NCBI RefSeq assembly: GCF_001907695.1
Contig: NZ_KV880637.1
Span: forward strand, 1,426,001 to 1,490,000
Direction of reading: 5' to 3'
Length of the DNA stretch: 64,000 nucleotides
Source: Thalassospira sp. TSL5-1
Lineage (GTDB): Bacteria > Pseudomonadota > Alphaproteobacteria > Rhodospirillales > Thalassospiraceae
Part shown: one piece after another, positions 43,154-53,004 of the stretch
Layout: each line of letters opens with the position of its first letter
How positions within the stretch are numbered: position 1 is the first letter of the stretch
The notes under the pieces: model-generated
Told to the model about the DNA's origin: nothing
What the model saw: the letters and a program-made list of their open reading frames with translations, nothing else
Databases searched by the model: none
Translations under genes and position numbers: made by a program

Positions 43154-45225
43154 CCGATATTCTGCGTATCCGGGATCTTGAGGTCGAATTCGTAACACCG
43201 CATATGCGGACGCGGGCCGTTGACAAGGTCAGCTTTCGGATCGGGGCGCAGCAGACGGTTGCTTTGGTTGGGGAATCCGGGTCTGGCAAAACCACCATAT
43301 CCCAGGCGATTATGGGCATTCTGCCCGAGGCCGCACAAATTACCGGCGGTAGCATTATTTTTGCCGACCCGAAAAAGCCTGGTACCCGGGTCGATATTGC
43401 CATGCTGTCGGCCAATAGCACCGAAATGCGGGCCATTCGCGGCGGCAGCATTTCAATGATTTTTCAGGAACCCATGAGTTCCCTTTCCCCCATTCATACC
43501 GTGGGCGACCAGATTACCGAGGCGGTACGCCTGCATCAGAATGTTGGTGCGAGCGAGGCACGCGACCTTGCGCGCGAGATGCTGGAACTGGTGGGATTTC
43601 CCAATGCAAAGTCTGCCTTGCGCACCTATCCGTTTGAACTTTCCGGCGGGTTGCGCCAGCGCGCCATGATCGCAATGGCGCTGGTATGTCGCCCGGCATT
43701 GCTGGTGGCCGATGAACCGACAACCGCCCTGGATGTGACCATTCAGGCGCAAACTTTGCGTTTAATCAAGGATTTGCAGAAGAGCCTTAAGATGTCGGTT
43801 TTGCTGATTACCCATGATTTGGGGGTTGTTGCCAACATGGCCGACCATACCGTGGTGGTTTATAATGGCCGGGTGGTTGAACGCGGGCGCACCGACGATA
43901 TTTTCATTAATCCCGGCCATGCCTATACACGGTCGCTGCTACAGGCGGTGCCGCATTTTGATATGGGACCGGATGAAAGGTTAAAGCCCCTGCGCGAAAT
44001 TAAACCGCGCACTGATGGTTTGCTTACCCTGACCGACAAGTTTGACCGCAAAATGGCCCGCCTGAAAGAACATGCGGCCTCTGGCAACGGGCGGGGCGAA
44101 AAAGACGACACCGCGTTGGCACATAATCAAACTGGCAGGGACGGTACAAATCCTGACAGTACAGCGCACCAGCCTGCCGGTCTTGGCGCTGTGATGACAG
44201 GTGAGGGTGCAAACGCCCAGCCAAACCAGCGTTTGTCGGGCGTGGCCAGGGGCGAGGCGGTGTTGTCGGTTACGCATTTGAATAAAAGTTTCCCGGTGCG
44301 TAAAAGCGGCTGGTTTGGTGTTGATGAACGGCGCATTCAGGCCGTAAGCGATGTGTCGTTAACGGTGGGTCGTGGGGAATGTGTGGGGCTGGTTGGCGAA
44401 AGTGGCTGTGGCAAGACCACCCTTTCCAAGCTGATTATGCGGGCAATGGCACCCGATAGCGGCAGCATTCTGTTTCGCGGCGAAAGCGGCCAGATGACGG
44501 ATCTGGTCGGCCTGGATGAAGAACGGTTAAAACCCTATCGCAAGCGCATACAGTTTGTGTTTCAGGACCCGTTTTCATCGTTGAACCCCCGCATGACAGT
44601 GCAGGACCTGATTAGCGAACCGATGCTGATTCATGGGGTCGGCACATCGGAATACCGGCGCAAAATGGTGCTGGAACTAATGGAAGTTGTCGGGCTTGAT
44701 CCGCGCTTTTTAAACCGCTATCCGCACAGTTTTTCAGGTGGGCAGCGCCAGCGTATTGGCATTGCCAGGGCGCTGTGCCTCAGGCCGGATTTATTGATCC
44801 TTGATGAGCCGACTTCCGCCCTCGATGTGTCGGTTCAGGCGCAAATTCTTAACCTTCTAAAGGATTTGCAGCGCGACCTTAACCTGACTTATTTGTTTAT
44901 TTCGCATAACCTTGCCGTGATTGACTATATGGCAGACCGTATTGCGGTGATGTGCGCCGGGCGTATTGTGGAATCCGCACCGCGTTCCAGCCTGTTTAAA
45001 AATCCGGCCCATCCCTACACCCGTGCGCTATTAAATGCCGTGCCCTATGCCGACCTGGATCATCCGCTGGATTTTTCCAAAATCATGGATGGAAAATGTT
45101 CTGACCCGTCGGCCTGGCCTGCCCCCTTTACGGTTGACCGTCAGTCAAACCCGCCAATGGTGCAATTGGCCGAAGACCATTTTGTGCGCATGAGTCGACC
45201 CGATTATCAGGAGATTGCTGTTTGA
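43150..45225 (+). CDS. Peptide/nickel-type ABC transporter ATPase, fused DppD-DppF (YejF-like)
   Basis: A 691-residue protein with two complete ATPase domains. Domain 1: Walker A GESGSGKTT near residue 42, signature LSGGLRQRAMIAMAL, Walker B LLVADEPTTALDV, THDLGVV. Domain 2: GESGCGKTT near residue 417, FSGGQRQRIGIARAL, LLILDEPTSALDV, SHNLAVI. Each is followed by the oligopeptide-type HPYT/HAYT tail (GHAYTRSLLQAVP, AHPYTRALLNAVP). Residues ~300-355 form a low-complexity linker. The fused layout is like YejF. It overlaps the upstream gene by ATGA and meets the binding-protein gene at TGATG. Confidence 0.93.
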   Translation: MTDILRIRDLEVEFVTPHMRTRAVDKVSFRIGAQQTVALVGESGSGKTTISQAIMGILPEAAQITGGSIIFADPKKPGTRVDIAMLSANSTEMRAIRGGSISMIFQEPMSSLSPIHTVGDQITEAVRLHQNVGASEARDLAREMLELVGFPNAKSALRTYPFELSGGLRQRAMIAMALVCRPALLVADEPTTALDVTIQAQTLRLIKDLQKSLKMSVLLITHDLGVVANMADHTVVVYNGRVVERGRTDDIFINPGHAYTRSLLQAVPHFDMGPDERLKPLREIKPRTDGLLTLTDKFDRKMARLKEHAASGNGRGEKDDTALAHNQTGRDGTNPDSTAHQPAGLGAVMTGEGANAQPNQRLSGVARGEAVLSVTHLNKSFPVRKSGWFGVDERRIQAVSDVSLTVGRGECVGLVGESGCGKTTLSKLIMRAMAPDSGSILFRGESGQMTDLVGLDEERLKPYRKRIQFVFQDPFSSLNPRMTVQDLISEPMLIHGVGTSEYRRKMVLELMEVVGLDPRFLNRYPHSFSGGQRQRIGIARALCLRPDLLILDEPTSALDVSVQAQILNLLKDLQRDLNLTYLFISHNLAVIDYMADRIAVMCAGRIVESAPRSSLFKNPAHPYTRALLNAVPYADLDHPLDFSKIMDGKCSDPSAWPAPFTVDRQSNPPMVQLAEDHFVRMSRPDYQEIAV

Positions 45226-47165
45226 TGTTTTCTTTTGCCAGTTTTCCCACCGTGCCGCATGCACAAAAACACAAGGTGGCATTCGCATCGGGCGCGATGG
45301 CTTTTTTGCTGGGCTGTACGCTGTTTGCAGGCAGTGCCTGGGCCGAGATCCCCTATTTTGCCGATAAGGTAAAATCTGGCGTGTTGCCAGCAATGGAGCA
45401 GCGTTTGCCCGAACATCCCCTGAAACTGGATTTCGCTGCCGAAGGTAAGGAAATTGGCAAATATGGTGGCGATATGGTCACAATCATGGGGCGGTCCAAG
45501 GACATCCGCATGGCGGTGGTTTATGGCTATACCCACCTGATCGGTTATGACCAGAACCTGGAGCTGAAGCCCGATATCCTTGAAAGCCTGGATGTGAACG
45601 AGGATGGCAGCGTTTTTACCCTGCGTCTGCGCAAAGGGCATAAATGGTCGGACGGGGCCCCATTTACGGCCGAGGATTTCCGTTTTTACTGGGAAGATGT
45701 GGTTAATAACGAGGAATTGTTCCCGGTTGGGCCGCCGCGCTTTTTGCTGGTGGATGGTGAACCCCCGAAATTCGAGGTGCTCGATAAATATACCGTGCGC
45801 TATAGCTGGTCGCAACCAAACCCGTTTTTCCTGCCGGAACTGGCTGCCACGCGGCCGCCCTTTATTTACCGGCCCGCGCATTATTTAAAACAGTTCCACG
45901 AAAAATATCAGGACCCGCAAAAGCTTGCGGCGATGGTGAAGGAACGGGGCCTGCGCAATTGGGCGGTTTTGGAAACCGATATGGACCGGCCCTATAAACT
46001 GGAAAATATTGACCTGCCAACATTGCAGCCCTGGGTTATCCGTACCCAGGAACCGTCGGACCGGTTTATCTTTGAACGTAATCCATATTTTCACCGGGTA
46101 GACCCGGATGGGAACCAGTTGCCCTATATTGACCGGATGATTTTTAATATCTCGAATGCCAAGCTGGTTCCGGCCAAGGTCGGTGCAGGCGAGGTGGATA
46201 TTCAAAGCCGTATTCTGACCTTGAAGGACTATACGTTCCTGAAACAGGCGGAAAAGGACAAGTCCTTTCATGTACGTTTGTGGGATGTGGGCTATGGCAA
46301 CTATGCCACTCTTTATCCGAACCTGACGGTGTCGGACCCGGTATGGCGCAGATTGCTGCGCGATTTGCGCTTCCGCAAGGCATTGTCGCTGGCGATTAAC
46401 CGGACAGAGTTAAACCGGGTACTGTTTTTTGGACTGGCCACACCACGCAACAATACGATTTTGCCCAAAAGCCCGTTATTCAAAAAGGAATATGCGACCG
46501 AGAATATCGGGTTTGACCTGAATAAGGCCAATGCGCTGTTAGATGACATGGGCCTTACCAAACGCAATGACGATGGTATTCGCCTGATGCCCGATGGCAG
46601 GCCGCTGGAAATTATCGTCGAAACGGCCGGGGAAAACCCGGAATATGATGACATTCTCGCCCTGATTGGTGATAGCTGGCAAAAGGCGGGCATCAAGCTT
46701 TATGTCAAGGCGTTGCAACGCGAAGTGATGCGCACCCGTGCCTATAGCGGGGATACGGTGATGTCGCTTTTTACCGGCATTGACAATGGTCTTGCTGTGC
46801 CATCATCGGTACCGTCGGAATTTGTCCCGGTTAATCAGGATAGTTTGCAATGGCCCAAATGGGGCCAGTATTACCAAACCGGCGGGGAAGCAGGCGAAAA
46901 ACCCGATATGCCCGCTGCTGAAGAATTGATGAAGCTTTATGATCAGTGGCGCATCGGCGGGCCGGGACAGCAGAAAAAGGCATGGGAACATATCCTTGAT
47001 ATTAATGCCGAAAATCTGTTTTCTATTGGGCTGGTCGGAAATGTGCCGCATCCGGTTGTGGTGGCTGACGGTTTAATGAATGTGCCGGAAAAGGGTATTC
47101 ACAGCTGGGAACCGGGCGGATTTTTTGGCATCTATCATCCCGATACCTTTTGGTGGGATCGTTAA
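45225..47165 (+). CDS. Family 5 extracellular solute-binding protein
   Basis: A 646-residue periplasmic binding protein of the DppA/OppA/YejA type. A long n-region and hydrophobic MAFLLGCTLFAGSAWA form the signal peptide (cleavage after AWA). The mature protein has LRKGHKWSDGAPFTAEDFRFYW, the SBP family 5 signature, RFRKALSLAINRTELNRVLF, and AFxA-like PWVIRTQEPSDRFIFERNPYF. Family members bind peptides, nickel chelates, opines or oligosaccharides. The ATG at 45225 overlaps the ATPase stop by one base; CAGGAG lies 10 bp upstream. The location after a glycan operon raises the possibility of a sugar-containing ligand. Confidence 0.92.
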   Translation: MFSFASFPTVPHAQKHKVAFASGAMAFLLGCTLFAGSAWAEIPYFADKVKSGVLPAMEQRLPEHPLKLDFAAEGKEIGKYGGDMVTIMGRSKDIRMAVVYGYTHLIGYDQNLELKPDILESLDVNEDGSVFTLRLRKGHKWSDGAPFTAEDFRFYWEDVVNNEELFPVGPPRFLLVDGEPPKFEVLDKYTVRYSWSQPNPFFLPELAATRPPFIYRPAHYLKQFHEKYQDPQKLAAMVKERGLRNWAVLETDMDRPYKLENIDLPTLQPWVIRTQEPSDRFIFERNPYFHRVDPDGNQLPYIDRMIFNISNAKLVPAKVGAGEVDIQSRILTLKDYTFLKQAEKDKSFHVRLWDVGYGNYATLYPNLTVSDPVWRRLLRDLRFRKALSLAINRTELNRVLFFGLATPRNNTILPKSPLFKKEYATENIGFDLNKANALLDDMGLTKRNDDGIRLMPDGRPLEIIVETAGENPEYDDILALIGDSWQKAGIKLYVKALQREVMRTRAYSGDTVMSLFTGIDNGLAVPSSVPSEFVPVNQDSLQWPKWGQYYQTGGEAGEKPDMPAAEELMKLYDQWRIGGPGQQKKAWEHILDINAENLFSIGLVGNVPHPVVVADGLMNVPEKGIHSWEPGGFFGIYHPDTFWWDR

Positions 47166-47242
47166 GTAAAAATATTTGGCGCACGGCAGGGGAGTGGTGC
47201 GCTAAAGCCCGTTACGGGGGAACATCTTGGGGAAGAGCACGC

Positions 47243-48241
47243 ATGCTAACATATGTGGCGAGAAGGCTGCTGGTTATGATACCGACACTGTTTATGATCA
47301 GTGTGCTGGTCTTCATTGTCATTCAGCTGCCCCCGGGTGATTTTTTAACCACCTATATGAACGAGCTCAAGGCCCAGGGGGAAGCGGTTGATCCTTCAAA
47401 AATTGCTTTCCTGCGGGCGCAATATGGCCTTGATGACCCCCTTTACATTCAATATTTCCATTGGGCGTGGGGGCTTTTGCACGGCAATCTTGGTTTCAGT
47501 TTTGAATATAATTTGCCCGTGACCGAGGTGGTCGGTGACCGTTTGTGGCTTTCGATGGTGCTGAATTTCAGTACCATCCTGTTTATTTACGTGGTCAGTT
47601 TCCCCATCGGCATTTATTCCGCTACACGGCAATATAGCTGGGGCGATTATGGCATTACGCTGTTGGGCTTTTTGGGCCTTGCCATGCCCAATTTCCTGTT
47701 TGCGCTGATCCTGCTTTATTATGCCAATGTGGTGTTTGGCACCTCGATTGGCGGGTTGATGGACCCGCAATTTATCAATGCCGGTTGGTCATGGCCCAAG
47801 GTCATTTCGATTATCGAACATTTATGGGCACCGGTTTTGGTGATTGGCACGTCGGGCACAGCGGCGATGATACGGCGGTTGCGCGCCAATTTGCTTGATG
47901 AACTGGGCAGGCAATATGTCGTGACGGCACGCGCCAAGGGCTTGTCGCCGATGAAGGTTTTGTTCAAATATCCGCTGCGTATGTCTTTGAACCCGTTCAT
48001 TTCCGATATTGGCAATATCCTGCCGCAGGTGGTTTCGGGGTCGGTTCTGGTGTCTGTGGTGATGTCTTTGCCAACAACCGGGCCAATGCTGTTATCGGCG
48101 CTGCAAAGCCAGGATATGTATCTTGCCGGGTCATTTTTGATGTTCCTGGCATTGCTCACGGTGGTGGGCATGTTCGTTTCGGATTTGCTGCTGGCCTGGC
48201 TTGATCCGCGTATTCGCCTGCAGGGGAGCATTTCCCAATGA
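47243..48241 (+). CDS. Peptide-type ABC transporter permease (DppB/YejB-like)
   Basis: A 332-residue permease starting with MLTYVARRLLVMIPTLFMIS, the usual DppB N-terminal helix. IQLPPGDFLTTYMNEL, LDDPLYIQYFHWAWGLLHGNLGFSF and the EAA-type loop YVVTARAKGLSPMKVLFKYPLRMSL are visible, with about six membrane segments. The ATG at 47243 is chosen because the family N-terminus begins there and GGGGAAGAG precedes it; the frame is open to 47150 but that extension has no homology. It overlaps the next permease gene by ATGA. Confidence 0.92.
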   Translation: MLTYVARRLLVMIPTLFMISVLVFIVIQLPPGDFLTTYMNELKAQGEAVDPSKIAFLRAQYGLDDPLYIQYFHWAWGLLHGNLGFSFEYNLPVTEVVGDRLWLSMVLNFSTILFIYVVSFPIGIYSATRQYSWGDYGITLLGFLGLAMPNFLFALILLYYANVVFGTSIGGLMDPQFINAGWSWPKVISIIEHLWAPVLVIGTSGTAAMIRRLRANLLDELGRQYVVTARAKGLSPMKVLFKYPLRMSLNPFISDIGNILPQVVSGSVLVSVVMSLPTTGPMLLSALQSQDMYLAGSFLMFLALLTVVGMFVSDLLLAWLDPRIRLQGSISQ

Positions 48242-49410
48242 GCCGCCATACACAGGACCGCGCCGACGAGCATTTTGTCGATACCCAGCCTTTCGATCCA
48301 TGGGATAAAGAAGAGCTTTCGCCCGAGCAGGAACGCTATTTCCTGGCGTCACAATGGAAGCTGATCTGGTGGCGGTTAAAAAAGCATAAACTGGCTTGTG
48401 TTTCGCTGATCATTCTTGCCGTGATGTATGCCGCCATTTTCATTGTCGAGTTCCTGGCACCCTATGCCCAGGAATCGCGTGATAGCCAAAATATCCATCA
48501 TCCGCCGCAGGGCATTCACCTGTTTAACGACGGGTCATTTGTTGGTCCGTTCACCTATGGCACCGACTTTTCCATCGATATGGATACCCTAAAGCCGATT
48601 TATAAACCCAACCCGGACAAGATCGACAGGCTGCGGTTTTTCTGTGCGGGCGACCCTTATGAATTTTGGGGCCTGTTTAAGGCGGATGTGCATCTGGTGT
48701 GCCCGGCCAGGGATGGCACGCTGTTTTTGCTGGGAACCGACCGTTTGGGCCGCGACATGTTTTCGCGCATTATTTATGGCGCACGCATTTCGCTGACCAT
48801 TGGTCTGGTTGGTATTGCCGTTAGTTTTGTGCTGGGCGTTCTGATTGGCGGGATAGCCGGATATTTTGGCGGCTGGGTGGACAGCTGTGTGCAGCGCGTG
48901 ATCGAGGTGATCCGCTCCCTGCCGGAAATTCCGCTCTGGATGGCGCTTTCGGCGGCCTTGCCCGTCACCTGGAGCCCGGTTTTAATCTATTTTGGCATTA
49001 CCATCATTTTGGGGCTGATTGACTGGACGGGGCTTGCCCGTGCGGTGCGGTCCAAATTCCTGGCCCTGCGCGAGGAGGACTATGCCCTTGCGGCACGCCT
49101 GACCGGGGCGACCCCAAAACGCATCATTGCCCGCCATTTGCTGCCCAATTTTGCCAGCCATCTGATTGCATCGGTAACGTTGTCGATCCCGAATATGATT
49201 TTGGGTGAAACAGCACTTAGTTTCCTGGGGCTTGGCCTGCGCCCACCGGTGACAAGCTGGGGCGTGTTACTTAACGAGGCGCAAAACATCAATGCCGTGG
49301 CGGTTTATCCGTGGTTGATGCTGCCGGTTGTACCGGTGATTATCGTGGTACTGGCCTTCAACTTTTTGGGCGATGGCCTGCGTGATGCGGCCGATCCCTA
49401 TAAAAACTGA
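48238..49410 (+). CDS. Peptide-type ABC transporter permease (DppC/YejE-like)
   Basis: A 390-residue permease. Residues 1-45 are cytosolic, LSPEQERYFLASQWKLIWWRLKKHKLA leads into the first helix, a long periplasmic loop (~residues 75-170) follows as in YejE-type proteins, then LFLLGTDRLGRDMFSRIIYGARISL and the EAA loop YALAARLTGATPKRIIARHLLPNF. FLGLGLRPPVTSWGVLL is the usual DppC end block. It completes the importer: fused ATPase, binding protein and two permeases. A convergent gene begins 24 bp after its stop. Confidence 0.92.
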   Translation: MSRHTQDRADEHFVDTQPFDPWDKEELSPEQERYFLASQWKLIWWRLKKHKLACVSLIILAVMYAAIFIVEFLAPYAQESRDSQNIHHPPQGIHLFNDGSFVGPFTYGTDFSIDMDTLKPIYKPNPDKIDRLRFFCAGDPYEFWGLFKADVHLVCPARDGTLFLLGTDRLGRDMFSRIIYGARISLTIGLVGIAVSFVLGVLIGGIAGYFGGWVDSCVQRVIEVIRSLPEIPLWMALSAALPVTWSPVLIYFGITIILGLIDWTGLARAVRSKFLALREEDYALAARLTGATPKRIIARHLLPNFASHLIASVTLSIPNMILGETALSFLGLGLRPPVTSWGVLLNEAQNINAVAVYPWLMLPVVPVIIVVLAFNFLGDGLRDAADPYKN

Positions 49411-49434
49411 TCGGGCTGGTGGCGCAACGGATGG

Positions 49435-50292
49435 CTATTTCTTGCGCAGCCACAGACTGGTTTCGATGCTGCCTTCGACCAGGGGCAGGTCATTGGCGAT
49501 GGAGGCGGTGACCGTGTCCTTCATGAAGCTGTTGGCATAGGCTGATGACCACATGATGTCAAAGCCATTGCCCGACAGCAGGGCGGCAACGCCCTGTTGT
49601 TCGTTATAACCGCGCCACTGCCAGACTGACGGATAATCGCCAGGCAGGCAAATATCGTGGATATGAATGATCACCCCGGATGGCAGCATTGGCAGCACGT
49701 TTGAAAACAGCATATCCACATCGGTACCGGGCATCAGGATGTGGCTGCTGTCAATCGACAGAATATCCCCCGCCGACAGGTCGGCGAAAACTGACATCGG
49801 CACCTGTTGGACGATTGTTTGGTGGAGGGTGATGGGCAGCTGGGCAATATCGGCGCGCGGGGCCGGGTCGATAGCGGAAATAAGGGTATCAAGCCTTTCA
49901 TCCAGCACAGCACGATAGAAAAAACGGGTGCTGTGCCCTGATCCCACCTCGACAATGCGCTGCGGGCGCAATTCGCGGGTAATGACATAGGCCATCATGC
50001 CATCCATGCCGGGAAACCAGCCCTGTTCCCAGCGCGGGTCAGGCGGCGTTGCCTGTTTAAACCCGACCAGAGCATCGCGATAAAGCTCTGCCTTTAACAA
50101 CCAGGATTTGAAGTCCTCGCGGTATTTTGTAAACTGTTTTTCCAGTGTTGTGTAATGCGGGCGGCCAACCGTCTGTGCGGTTTGTGCTGCATACCGATAG
50201 GGGATGAAATACCCGGCTGGTTCCTTCCCGAACAGGGTTTTTAGGCCCAGTTTCCAGCGGCGGATTTTTTTGGCAAAGGGAAGGTTGGTCAT
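49435..50292 (-). CDS. Class I SAM-dependent methyltransferase-like protein
   Basis: A 285-residue protein. IVEVGSGHSTRFFYRAVLDE near residue 117 matches motif I of class I methyltransferases, ISAIDPAPRADI is the acidic second strand, DILSIDSSHILMPGTD and VLPMLPSGVIIHIHDICLPGD complete the fold, as in the Methyltransf_24 type. The acceptor is unknown. Two ATG codons lie 6 bp apart; the second (50292) is preferred because the first overlaps the AAGGA site. It is monocistronic and convergent with the peptide ABC operon, followed upstream by a 146-bp gap. Confidence 0.75.
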   Translation of the reverse strand: MTNLPFAKKIRRWKLGLKTLFGKEPAGYFIPYRYAAQTAQTVGRPHYTTLEKQFTKYREDFKSWLLKAELYRDALVGFKQATPPDPRWEQGWFPGMDGMMAYVITRELRPQRIVEVGSGHSTRFFYRAVLDERLDTLISAIDPAPRADIAQLPITLHQTIVQQVPMSVFADLSAGDILSIDSSHILMPGTDVDMLFSNVLPMLPSGVIIHIHDICLPGDYPSVWQWRGYNEQQGVAALLSGNGFDIMWSSAYANSFMKDTVTASIANDLPLVEGSIETSLWLRKK

Positions 50293-50438
50293 TATCATCC
50301 TTTATATCGGCCCGATCGGGCAATATTCCTAGGTTCCTGCCCGCTATCTACCCGGTTTTGGCCGGAAAGGTAAGGGGCATAAATACCTGATATGTTGTGT
50401 GTTCAGGGAATTGCATTAAAGGTTGGAAGTGATTGCCG

Positions 50439-51617
50439 TTAAATGGGAATGGTGTTGCCTTCCTGCCAGCGCCGGCGGAGCCATAGCGAGAAGAAAAGCG
50501 AGATTGCCGCAAAGATGACCATCAGGAAATAGGTTTGTGAACCGAAATGCTCAAAAAGCGGGCCGGACATCCAGATCGAGCCACCCAAAAACAACCCCAT
50601 CGAGAGTGTTGCCATCAGGCTTTGTGCTGATGTTGCAATTTGGGCGGGAACCGCCCGGGCAATAAAACCAATGGCGCCCAAATGCGCAATGCCGAATGTC
50701 AGTGCGTGCAGGGGCTGGACCAGCAGGATCAGCCAGAAATTATCCGTCATGCCCAAAACCGTCCAGCGGACGATGCCGCCAATCGCCCCGATGGCGAATA
50801 ACAGGCCCGGATGATAAGACCGCATATATTTCCCGGCCAGCGCAAACAGAACGATTTCGGCCATCACACCGGTTGACCAGAAAAGACCGATCTGATCATG
50901 GGAAAAACCCACATTTTCCCAATGGACCGAGGCAAAACCGTAATAGGTGCCGTGACTGGCCTGGGAAAAGCAGATACAGCCCAGATAGATCAGGAAAACC
51001 GGCGATTTAATCAGATACAGGATCGAGGACCCACTGCGCAACGGACGGTCGGTTTGCGGGTTCGGCATTTGGGTGATGATGGCAAAATTGACAATGCCAG
51101 CGGCACAGATCATCCAGATAATCGCGTCATTGCCGGTAGCATCCAATACCCAGCCTGCCCCATAGGAGGCGGCAATAAAGGCCAGTGACCCCCACAGGCG
51201 AATACGGCCATAATCAAGGTCGCGCTGTTTGCATTCATGCACCGTGATGGTGGTGCCAAGGGGCAAAAGCGGCGCATAGGTAAAGCCAATGATGGCCGAA
51301 AGCCCCAACAGGAACCAGAACTGGTCGGCAAAGGAAAAGGCGATGATGGTCAGGATATAAATCCCGGCCAGAATGATCATGGGCGTTTTGCGATTGCCGG
51401 AGCGATCCGCCTGTTGGGCGATCAGCGGGTCGGCAAAGATGCGGATCCAGTTGGGTAAAGACAGCAAAATGCCAATTTCGCCCCCCGACAGCCCGTGTCC
51501 CTTAAGCCATACCGGCCAATAAGGCAAAAACACGCCCTGGATCAAAAACAGGCCAACAAAAAACAGCGCCAGAATAATGGCCGTCTGGCGGCGGGTGGCA
51601 TTAGCGGGGCGTGTCAT
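50439..51617 (-). CDS. MFS transporter (HcaT/LacY-like MFS_1 group)
   Basis: A 392-residue membrane protein with about twelve hydrophobic segments. Signatures are FFVGLFLIQGVFLPYWPVWL in helix 1, LSGGEIGILLSLPNWIRIFADPLIAQQADR (the loop 2-3 motif, DR), DYGRIRLWGSLAFI and the C-terminal SLWLRRR. The pattern fits the 3-phenylpropionate/nucleoside-type MFS group; the substrate is unknown. The ATG at 51617 is used because the frame further upstream lies inside the next gene. It starts 10 bp after mnmC, suggesting co-transcription with mnmC and dusA. Confidence 0.85.
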   Translation of the reverse strand: MTRPANATRRQTAIILALFFVGLFLIQGVFLPYWPVWLKGHGLSGGEIGILLSLPNWIRIFADPLIAQQADRSGNRKTPMIILAGIYILTIIAFSFADQFWFLLGLSAIIGFTYAPLLPLGTTITVHECKQRDLDYGRIRLWGSLAFIAASYGAGWVLDATGNDAIIWMICAAGIVNFAIITQMPNPQTDRPLRSGSSILYLIKSPVFLIYLGCICFSQASHGTYYGFASVHWENVGFSHDQIGLFWSTGVMAEIVLFALAGKYMRSYHPGLLFAIGAIGGIVRWTVLGMTDNFWLILLVQPLHALTFGIAHLGAIGFIARAVPAQIATSAQSLMATLSMGLFLGGSIWMSGPLFEHFGSQTYFLMVIFAAISLFFSLWLRRRWQEGNTIPI

Positions 51618-51627
51618 GGGTGACGTC

Positions 51628-53004
51628 TCATGGGGTGATTTCTCTGGGGGCGATAAGTCCGCGTTTGATGGCGCGAACAATATAACGTGCCGGATGCACG
51701 GCTTCTTGTACAGGGTTTGCCAGCGGGTGAGACTGGCCGGTGATGTGGCTGGCAATAAGTTCGGCGGCAAGCGGCGCGCCAATCATGCCGCGCGCGCCAA
51801 AGCCTGTACAGACATACATGTTTTTGTGGTAAGGCGCACGGCAATATCGCGCATAATGCCGCCCCTTATCAAGGTCGGGATAGGCCTCCAGATAAGCCTG
51901 ATAATCAGGGGCAGGGCCAATCAGGGGCAGGTGGTCTGGCGTGGTGGTGCGCAGGCCCGCGCGACCGGTTAAATGCGCTGGTGACAGGCGTTGTGCCAGT
52001 TCAGGCAGGGCAAGGCCCAGTTGGGCGATATTGGCTGCGTGGTCGCTATCAAACACATCGGTATGGCTGGCATGGCGGTCAAATGTTGCGCCAAAAACAT
52101 GTTGTCCGTTGCGTTCCGGTGTCAGATAGCCCTTGTGGCTTAGAACACAATTTACCTTTAAATCATCCAATATATCCTTGGAAAAACAGGATATTTGTCC
52201 GCGCAGCGCCACCAGGTAATCCTGCATCCAGGATGTTTGGGCAAAGGCGGCTGTTTCCATTGCCCCGGCAATGATGACAGCGGCAAAATCGCCTAAAACG
52301 GCCCCATCATGCCCGCGTAGCTGCACACCACCTGTCGGGTGCGACATGATTTGCGTTATCTTTTGCCTGGTCTGTCGAACGGATTTTTCGGCCAGAACAT
52401 TGCAAACAGACGGCGGATTAACCCAGCCTGCATCGCGGTAAAACAACCCGCCGACGGGGACGGGCATGCCAAGGACGTCGCTGGCATCAGCAACAGAGAG
52501 ATATTGAACCCCTACCGCATTATTATCGTCTGGCGCGGTTGCGGACTGTTTTTCCAAAATGGCGTGCTGGCGGGTGTCATCACGCGGTGTGGCGGGCAGG
52601 GAGAGCACACCACAAAAGGCCGCCTCGATGGCAGCTCCGCCATTCAGCTTTTCCCGCACAAGAGCGCTGCTATGGCGAAAGCCAGCCTCGTAAAAGCGCC
52701 CGGCAAGGCTGTTATCGGCGGTAATATAGGGCTCCAACATGCCAATCGGGTTGCCCGAAGCCTCGTTTGCCAGGCGGGCATGGCGTTCAAATAATGTGGT
52801 GCCAATACCTTGCTGATTTAGCGCGTGGCAGCAGGATGTCCCCGCAATGCCGCCGCCAATCACGGCAACATCATTGGTGTGGAGGGGGCTGCGTATAAAG
52901 GGCGCTGTCGGGGCAAACCACGGCTTGTCGGCCAGTTTGTAAACCGTTTTGTCACTGACATTGGTATTGGCATTGGCCCTGTCGTCGCCCGGCGGGATCG
53001 TCAT
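51628..53004 (-). CDS. mnmC: FAD-dependent cmnm5s2U34 oxidoreductase (MnmC C-terminal domain type)
   Basis: A 458-residue flavoprotein that matches only the C-terminal (MnmC1/oxidase) half of E. coli MnmC, which removes the carboxymethyl group from cmnm5(s2)U34 of tRNA. DVAVIGGGIAGTSCCHALNQQG is the FAD-binding Rossmann fold near residue 45; EASGNPIGMLEPYIT, LRTTTPDHLPLIGPAP and CTGFGARGMIGAPLAAELIAS follow the MnmC pattern. The PWF segment before the fold is also typical. The methyltransferase half is not attached or nearby. Its stop lies 10 bp from the MFS gene start and its start overlaps dusA by 4 bp. Confidence 0.8.
   Translation of the reverse strand: MTIPPGDDRANANTNVSDKTVYKLADKPWFAPTAPFIRSPLHTNDVAVIGGGIAGTSCCHALNQQGIGTTLFERHARLANEASGNPIGMLEPYITADNSLAGRFYEAGFRHSSALVREKLNGGAAIEAAFCGVLSLPATPRDDTRQHAILEKQSATAPDDNNAVGVQYLSVADASDVLGMPVPVGGLFYRDAGWVNPPSVCNVLAEKSVRQTRQKITQIMSHPTGGVQLRGHDGAVLGDFAAVIIAGAMETAAFAQTSWMQDYLVALRGQISCFSKDILDDLKVNCVLSHKGYLTPERNGQHVFGATFDRHASHTDVFDSDHAANIAQLGLALPELAQRLSPAHLTGRAGLRTTTPDHLPLIGPAPDYQAYLEAYPDLDKGRHYARYCRAPYHKNMYVCTGFGARGMIGAPLAAELIASHITGQSHPLANPVQEAVHPARYIVRAIKRGLIAPREITP

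Noticed and set aside
49400-49480. Possible terminator between the convergent peptide permease and methyltransferase genes (TGGCGCAA / TTGCGCAGCCA)
   Set aside because: The stem has a bulge, overlaps coding sequence and has no T-tract, so it is too weak to call.
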